Source of the DNA: Halomarina salina
GTDB lineage: Archaea; Halobacteriota; Halobacteria; Halobacteriales; Haloarculaceae
DNA: 64,000 nucleotides
Assembly (NCBI RefSeq): GCF_023074835.1
Contig: NZ_JALLGW010000001.1
Coordinates: forward strand, 992,001 to 1,056,000
Direction of reading: 5' to 3'
Shown: piece after piece, positions 59,445 to 64,000 of the stretch
How positions within the stretch are numbered: the stretch's first letter is position 1
Layout: each line of letters starts with the position of its first letter
Position numbers and translations under genes: made by a program
Notes under the pieces: model-generated
The model's database searches: none
The model's input: only the letters and a program-made list of their open reading frames with translations
What the model was told of the DNA's origin: nothing

Positions 59445-60401
59445 ATGCGCACGGCACTCGCGGTCGCCCTCGCCTGCCTCCTCGTCCTCGCGGGCTGTGG
59501 GACCGGTGGGCCGGGCGGGTCGGGTCCGGTGGCGAGTACGGTGACGCCAGCCCCGGTCCCCGACGGTGCGACGCCGACCTCCGACCGCAGCCAGCGTCTC
59601 GCGCCCGGCCTGACCGCGGAGGGGGTGGTCGCCCCGACGGCGCTCGTGGGCGCGCACACCGCGGCGCTCCGTGGGCAGTCGTTCACGACCCTGCGCGGCG
59701 CGGTCACCTACGCCGAGGACGGGCGGTTCCGGTCGGAGGTGTCCACGCGTGGACTCGTCAGCGCCGACCGTCGCCAGTTGCTCGTCGACCGCAGAGCTAC
59801 CGGCCCCCTGGTCCGCCAGGTCGGCCTCGCCGGGCGGACCGAGCAGTACATCGCCGGGACGACGACGGTCCGGCGCGAGGTCCGCAACGACACGGTCCGG
59901 TACAGTAGCGGCCCCCGCGACGCGGGAATCGTCACCGGGTCGGTGCTGCTCTCCGACCTCACCGCCGGTTCGACGCTCGCGCTCGCCCTCCACGCGATGA
60001 ACTTCAGCGTCGCCCCGGTCGAGGGGGAGTCGAAGACGACGCAGTACCGCCTCGTCTCGACGGAGATAACCGACCCCGACGCCCTGGTCGGCCTCGCGGG
60101 CGAGAACGCCCGGAACGTCACGTTCGACGCGACCGCGACACCACAGGGCCTCGTCACGTGGTTCAGGCTGTCGTACACCGCCGACCGCGGAGAGTCCTCG
60201 GTCACCGTGGTCCGGACGGTACGGTTCCTGGAGGTCGGGACGACGACCGTCGACCGCCCCTCGTGGTACTCGAACGCCACGAACGGGTCGCCGACAGCGC
60301 CGGCCGTTCGAGAGCCGCTGCTCGGTGTGAGCCTTGCTCCATCTCCGACAGTTTCCGGGGTCTACGCCAGCGGCGTCCGTTCCACGACCGTCCCGTCGTA
60401 G
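59445..60401 (+). CDS. haloarchaeal lipoprotein of unknown function (DUF7537-like)
   Basis: A 318-residue exported lipoprotein. MRTALAVALACLLVLAGC is a Sec-type lipobox signal (Cys 18), followed by a Thr/Pro/Gly-rich tether. The mature domain is beta-rich with repeated polar strand patterns (TLRGAVTYAEDGRFRSEVS, GRTEQYIAGTTTVRREVR). It resembles large haloarchaeal lipoprotein families such as DUF7537, which have a LolA/LppX-like fold, though that match is uncertain. Its last 40 bases overlap the radical SAM gene on the other strand. Confidence 0.75.
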   Translation: MRTALAVALACLLVLAGCGTGGPGGSGPVASTVTPAPVPDGATPTSDRSQRLAPGLTAEGVVAPTALVGAHTAALRGQSFTTLRGAVTYAEDGRFRSEVSTRGLVSADRRQLLVDRRATGPLVRQVGLAGRTEQYIAGTTTVRREVRNDTVRYSSGPRDAGIVTGSVLLSDLTAGSTLALALHAMNFSVAPVEGESKTTQYRLVSTEITDPDALVGLAGENARNVTFDATATPQGLVTWFRLSYTADRGESSVTVVRTVRFLEVGTTTVDRPSWYSNATNGSPTAPAVREPLLGVSLAPSPTVSGVYASGVRSTTVPS

Positions 60402-61354
60402 GTGGGGTACTGCTCGACGATCTCGCCCTTCTCGGCGTCGCCGTCGTCGACCATCTCTTCGAGCAGCCACCACGCCAGTTCGACGTGGTCCTGCTTGACG
60501 ACGTAGAACTCCTCGGGGACGCCGAGCGCCTCCAGTTCGGCCTCGGTGAGCCACGTCTTCCCGTAGACGAGGGTCCCGTCGTCGGTCACCTCGTCGAACT
60601 CGCGACGGATGTTCTCGGCCATCCGCTTCAGCCGCGAGCGGTGCTGGGCGGCGTCCTTGAACACGCTCGTACAGAAGTACACCTTCGGGTGGTCGCCCAT
60701 CTCCTCCAGCACGCCGTGAGAGCCCGCGACGGCGCTCATGTGGTCCTCGCGGAGTTCGAACCCCTCCTCCTGCATCCGCTCGTAGTTCCCGTCGGACATC
60801 TCGAACTCGTTGACGTTGCAGAAGTCGGCCGCGCCCTCGTCGAGGAAGTCGAGGAACTCCGTCTCGCCGCGGATACCCGGAATCTCGAACGCGGGCGTCA
60901 GCCCCTCCTCGCGGGCGACGTAGAGGATGTCCTCCCACTCGGTGCCGTGGAGGTCACCCCACTGCTCGTAGGGCGGGTGGAAGCGAATCTCGTCGAGACC
61001 CGCCTCCGAGAGGCGACGCATGTTCTCGCGGCCGCCCGTGATTCCCGTGTAGAGGTGCGTGTGGTGGTCCTCGCCGAACTCGTCTTTGAGGAGGCGGAGG
61101 TAGCGACAGGTCTTCTCCATCGCCTCCTGGGGTTCGCCGCCCGTGATGGAGGTGCCGAGCGCGCTCATCCGCTTGGCCTCCGTGATGACGTCCTCGTCGG
61201 ACTCGACGGGACGCTCGTTGGCGTAGGTCTGAGTGACGTTCTTGCGGTTCTCACCCAGCGGGCAGTAGAAACAGTCGCGCTGGTCGCAGTAGCCGTAGAC
61301 GAACAGAACCATCTTGCCGCCTTTCGCGCACTGTTCACAGCCCTTCGACAGCAT
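60362..61354 (-). CDS. radical SAM protein with CX4CX2C cluster motif
   Basis: A 330-residue radical SAM protein. The [4Fe-4S] motif is GYCDQRDCFYC with Cys 23, 28 and 31, i.e. C-x4-C-x2-C rather than C-x3-C-x2-C. An extra pair Cys 6 and 9 (KGCEQCAKGGK) lies just before it. TSITGGEPQEAM is the GGE SAM-binding motif and RFHPPYEQWGDLHGTEWED a later strand. A possible second-cluster region could be the N-terminal Cys pair. Its reaction is unknown. The protein overlaps the lipoprotein gene end and reads from ATG 61354. Confidence 0.87.
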   Translation of the reverse strand: MLSKGCEQCAKGGKMVLFVYGYCDQRDCFYCPLGENRKNVTQTYANERPVESDEDVITEAKRMSALGTSITGGEPQEAMEKTCRYLRLLKDEFGEDHHTHLYTGITGGRENMRRLSEAGLDEIRFHPPYEQWGDLHGTEWEDILYVAREEGLTPAFEIPGIRGETEFLDFLDEGAADFCNVNEFEMSDGNYERMQEEGFELREDHMSAVAGSHGVLEEMGDHPKVYFCTSVFKDAAQHRSRLKRMAENIRREFDEVTDDGTLVYGKTWLTEAELEALGVPEEFYVVKQDHVELAWWLLEEMVDDGDAEKGEIVEQYPTYDGTVVERTPLA

Positions 61355-61463
61355 ATCTGTCCACGACTCCGGCCCCGAGCGGGAAAAGCGGTGCGTTCCG
61401 AGGGGCGGTGTGCGGCGCACTGTCGCGGTCGTTCGACCGTGACCCGGCCACCGTGGCGTCCCG

Positions 61464-61471
61464 CTTATTTA
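61464..61471 (+). promoter_or_regulatory. TATA box of the enolase-superfamily gene
   Basis: CTTATTTA, centred about 27 bases before the ATG at 61495, followed by AGGGG; leaderless spacing. Confidence 0.6.
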
Positions 61472-61494
61472 GGGGCGGCACTCGAACCGCCGCC

Positions 61495-62664
61495 ATGGCA
61501 CTCGAGATAACCCGCATCGAGACGACGGAGTTCTCGTATCCGCTCTCGGACGTGGGGACCGACCAGGGGTTCAACCTCGTCTACTCCCCCGGCGAGACGA
61601 CCGACCGCAAACTGTTCGCGATGGAGATACACACCGCCGACGGCCCGACGGGGACGTTCGTGGGAGGCAACTCCCCCGCGTTCGCCCAGATTCACGTCGT
61701 CGCGGAGCACCTCATCGGGAAGGACCCGCTGCGCCGCGAACGTCACTGGAGCGAACTCAAGCGCGGTCTCCGGAAGTACGACCGGATGGGCATCGGCCCC
61801 GTCGACATCGCGCTGTGGGACCTCGCCGGGAAGTACTACGACGCGCCCATCCACGAACTGCTCGGGACGTACCGCGAGCGACTGCCCGCCTACGCCTCGA
61901 CGTACCACGCCGACGATAACGGTGGTCTCGACTCCCCCGAGGCCTACGCCGACTTCGCCGAACAGTGCGCCGAACTGGGGTACGGCGGGTTCAAGATTCA
62001 CGGCTGGGGCGGCAGCGACGACCGCCGCGACATCGACCGCGAGGTCGAGACGGTCCGCGCCGTCGGCGAACGCGTCGGCAGCGAGATGGACCTGATGATC
62101 GACCCGGCCTGCGAATACGAGACGTACGCCGATGCGCTGAAGGTGGGCCGCGAGTGCGACGAGCAGGAGTTCCTCTGGTACGAGGACCCGTTCCGCGACG
62201 GCGGCATCTCGCAGGCCGCCCACCGCCGCCTCCGCCAGAACCTCGACACGCCGGTCCTCCAGACCGAACACGTCCGAGGGCTGGAACCGCACGCCGACTT
62301 CCTCGCCGAGGAGGCGACCGACTTCGTCCGCGCCGACCCCGAGTACGACGGCGGCATCACCGGCGCGATGAAGATCGCCCACGCCGCCGAGTCGATGGGC
62401 GCGGACGTGGAGATCCACTCTCCCGGCCCCGCACAGCGCCACTGCATGGCGGCGATACGCAACTCGAACTACTACGAGATGGCGCTGGTCCACCCCGACT
62501 GCGAGAACACCGGCCCGCCCGTCTACGAGGGCGATTACCTCGACGACCTCGACAGCGTCGACGAGGACGGCACCGTCCCCGTCCCCGACGGCCCCGGTCT
62601 CGGCGTGACCTACGACTGGGACTACATCCACGAACACAGGATGGGCGGTCGGACCTACGAGTAG
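61495..62664 (+). CDS. enolase-superfamily sugar-acid dehydratase (mandelate racemase/muconate lactonizing type)
   Basis: A 389-residue enolase-superfamily protein. The N-terminal cap has ETTDRKLFAMEIHTADG and GGNSPAFAQ. The barrel has GFKIHGWGG (Lys 167-x-His 169, so not the usual KxK), the metal ligands Asp 203 (DLMIDPACEYE), Glu 230 (WYEDPF) and Glu 258 (TEH), and His 308 (EIHSPGPAQ), the catalytic acid. These residues match the mandelate racemase subgroup of acid-sugar dehydratases. A rhamnonate, fuconate or arabinonate dehydratase is likely. ATG at 61495 is 27 bases after a TATA element. Confidence 0.87.
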   Translation: MALEITRIETTEFSYPLSDVGTDQGFNLVYSPGETTDRKLFAMEIHTADGPTGTFVGGNSPAFAQIHVVAEHLIGKDPLRRERHWSELKRGLRKYDRMGIGPVDIALWDLAGKYYDAPIHELLGTYRERLPAYASTYHADDNGGLDSPEAYADFAEQCAELGYGGFKIHGWGGSDDRRDIDREVETVRAVGERVGSEMDLMIDPACEYETYADALKVGRECDEQEFLWYEDPFRDGGISQAAHRRLRQNLDTPVLQTEHVRGLEPHADFLAEEATDFVRADPEYDGGITGAMKIAHAAESMGADVEIHSPGPAQRHCMAAIRNSNYYEMALVHPDCENTGPPVYEGDYLDDLDSVDEDGTVPVPDGPGLGVTYDWDYIHEHRMGGRTYE

Positions 62665-62739
62665 GGCGTCCGGCCCCGCGAGGCGACCGCGCAGGCCGGC
62701 ACCGCGCTTTTCGGTGACCGTCCCGCAGTCCGTGGTAGC

Positions 62740-63609
62740 ATGGTTCACGCGACCTGGGGCGACTGGTTCGTCCGCGACGAGATAGAGGCCAGCGACCCGG
62801 ACGGCCTCTCGGTCTGGTTCCTCGGCTGCAACGGCTACGTCCTGCGCACCGCGGAGACGACGCTCTACCTCGACCCGTACTTCGGCGACGGGTCGCCGCC
62901 GCGGACCGTCCGCATGATTCCGGTACCGATGGACGCCGCCGACGCCACGCTCTGTGACGCCGTCTTCATCACGCACGAACACATCGACCACGTCCACCCG
63001 CCGTCGTACGGGCCGCTCGTCGAGGACCTGGAGGCCGACATCTACGCGCCCGAGGCCTCATACGAGAACCCAGACTACGACGGCGACCTGCGTGCGCCCG
63101 AGGAACGACGGACGGTGGTAGACGTCGGCGACGAGTACGAGGTCGGCGACCTCACGGTCCACGTCCGCGGGGCGAACGACCCGGACGCCGAGGAACCGGT
63201 GACGTACGTCGTCGAGCACGAGTCGGGGACGTTCTTCGCGGCGGGCGACTCCCGGCCCGCCGACGCCTTCTCCGACGTCGCCGACGAGTTCGACATCGAC
63301 CTCGGCGTCCTGGCGTTCGGGACCGTCGGCAACGTCGTCCACACGGAGGACGACCCGACCGAGGCCCGCTCGACGGACTGGTACAACGACGGCGAGCAGA
63401 TACGCGAGGCGGCGAACGCCCTCGAACTCGACCGCCTGATGCCCGTCCACTGGGACATGTGGAAGGGCGTCGGCGCGGACCCGAAGGCGGTCCGCGAACA
63501 CCTCGCCTCCTACGAGTTCCCGAAGGTCGTCGAACCCGTCAGTATCGGCGACCGGGTCGACGTCGGCAGTCCGGGCGTCGTGCAGGCGCGGGACGTGCGA
63601 CGACACTGA
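62740..63609 (+). CDS. UlaG-type MBL-fold metal-dependent hydrolase (lactonase-like)
   Basis: A 289-residue metallo-beta-lactamase fold protein. FITHEHIDHVHPPS holds the Zn/Mn ligands His 79, His 81, Asp 83, His 84. FFAAGDSRPA gives a later Asp ligand and MPVHWDMWKG the final His. It matches UlaG (L-ascorbate-6-phosphate lactonase) in the LDPYFGDGSPPRT segment and lengths. In this setting it probably opens a sugar lactone. It has a GCTTTTCG element about 30 bases before its ATG and follows the dehydratase in the same direction. Confidence 0.87.
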   Translation: MVHATWGDWFVRDEIEASDPDGLSVWFLGCNGYVLRTAETTLYLDPYFGDGSPPRTVRMIPVPMDAADATLCDAVFITHEHIDHVHPPSYGPLVEDLEADIYAPEASYENPDYDGDLRAPEERRTVVDVGDEYEVGDLTVHVRGANDPDAEEPVTYVVEHESGTFFAAGDSRPADAFSDVADEFDIDLGVLAFGTVGNVVHTEDDPTEARSTDWYNDGEQIREAANALELDRLMPVHWDMWKGVGADPKAVREHLASYEFPKVVEPVSIGDRVDVGSPGVVQARDVRRH

Positions 63610-63699
63610 CCACGTCCGGTGACGGGCGTCCACACGGCACCGAGCGGTCCGTCACGCGCCGGCCAACGAGTTAACAGGGCAGCGTCTGAACGCCCGAGC

Positions 63700-64000
63700 A
63701 TGGGTACAGCGACCTTCGACTTCGACGACGAGACGGTCATCGTGACTGGCGGGAGCGCCGGCATCGGGCGCGCCATCGCCCTGACGTTCGGCGAGGCGGG
63801 CGCGACCGTCATCAACGCCGACGTAGAGGAGGAGCCGAAACGCGAGGGGGAGGAGACGCCGACCCACGAGCGCATCACCGAGGACGGCGGCACCGCCCAG
63901 TACGTCGAGACGGACGTGAGCGACGTCGACCAGCTCGCCTCGGTCGTCGAGGCCGCCCGCGAGTACGGCGGCGTGGACGTGATGGTGAACAACGCCGCCG
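63700..64000 (+). CDS. short-chain dehydrogenase/reductase, N-terminal part (truncated by window edge)
   Basis: About 100 residues of a classical SDR. VIVTGGSAGIGRAIALTFGEAGATVINADVEEE is the NAD motif and acidic strand end, and VDVMVNNAA follows. The catalytic Ser/Tyr/Lys lie beyond the edge. Acidic Asp after the second strand suggests NAD(H). In this locus it may oxidise a sugar, lactone-forming alcohol or keto-sugar-acid. TTAAC (63671-63675) is about 27 bases before the ATG. Confidence 0.9.
   Translation, partial: MGTATFDFDDETVIVTGGSAGIGRAIALTFGEAGATVINADVEEEPKREGEETPTHERITEDGGTAQYVETDVSDVDQLASVVEAAREYGGVDVMVNNAA

Overview
The window comes from the chromosome of a haloarchaeon (class Halobacteria). 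By eye it is roughly two-thirds G+C. The proteins are very rich in Asp/Glu and poor in Lys. Several families are haloarchaeal: bacterio-opsin-activator HTH regulators, a HalOD1 protein, a DUF7344 winged helix and tiny CPxCG zinc proteins. Exported proteins carry twin-arginine plus lipobox signals, and many genes have a TATA-like element 26-30 bases upstream of the start codon, as expected for leaderless transcripts. I cannot name the genus. I saw no rRNA, CRISPR array, transposase or integrase. One tRNA gene is present, for His.

Layout. 1-6.4 kb: truncated aldehyde dehydrogenase, DJ-1/PfpI protein, CNNM/CorC-type membrane protein, and a GMC oxidoreductase with its Tat-exported small subunit. 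6.4-12.6 kb: small regulators, zinc-ribbon microproteins, membrane proteins and a beta-helix protein. 12.7-17.5 kb: acetoin-dehydrogenase-type 2-oxoacid dehydrogenase locus (acoA-acoB-acoX on + and a convergent acoC whose product has three E3-binding domains). 17.8-22.6 kb: lamin-tail protein, orphan trpB, a nuclease-like unknown, LLM flavoprotein, GT2 glycosyltransferase. 22.7-32.4 kb: an iron locus on the minus strand. A five-gene operon (reversibly-glycosylated-polypeptide family protein, Fbp-type ferric ABC transporter, GT39-type membrane glycosyltransferase) and a separate GMC dehydrogenase pair are each preceded by 6-2-6 palindromes resembling DtxR boxes. That dehydrogenase has a cysteine spacing matching the [3Fe-4S] glucose dehydrogenase family.

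32.6-39.9 kb: fructosamine-kinase-like protein, tRNA-His, tandem Usp, DHH phosphoesterase, HpcH/HpaI aldolase, a nuclease/lamin-tail fusion and ADP-ribosylglycohydrolase. 40-49 kb: a lipid/acyl-CoA cluster with two SCP-2 proteins, acyl-CoA dehydrogenase, acyl-CoA synthetase, SDR and two paralogous bat-type regulators. 49-54.6 kb: PEP carboxylase, two tiny membrane peptides, a CinA-type protein and a site-2 protease. 54.7-61.4 kb: SDR, cupin, a MazF-type toxin-antitoxin pair with a doubled operator around its TATA box, a zinc-finger helicase, PRC-barrel proteins, a lipoprotein and an unusual radical SAM protein. 61.5-64 kb: start of a sugar-acid catabolic locus (enolase-superfamily dehydratase, UlaG-type lactonase, truncated SDR).

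The most coherent and possibly undescribed system is the iron-operator locus. It combines ferric uptake, two sugar-transfer enzymes and an iron-sulfur GMC dehydrogenase under what look like matching operators. All functional statements are inferred from sequence reading; no database search was run.
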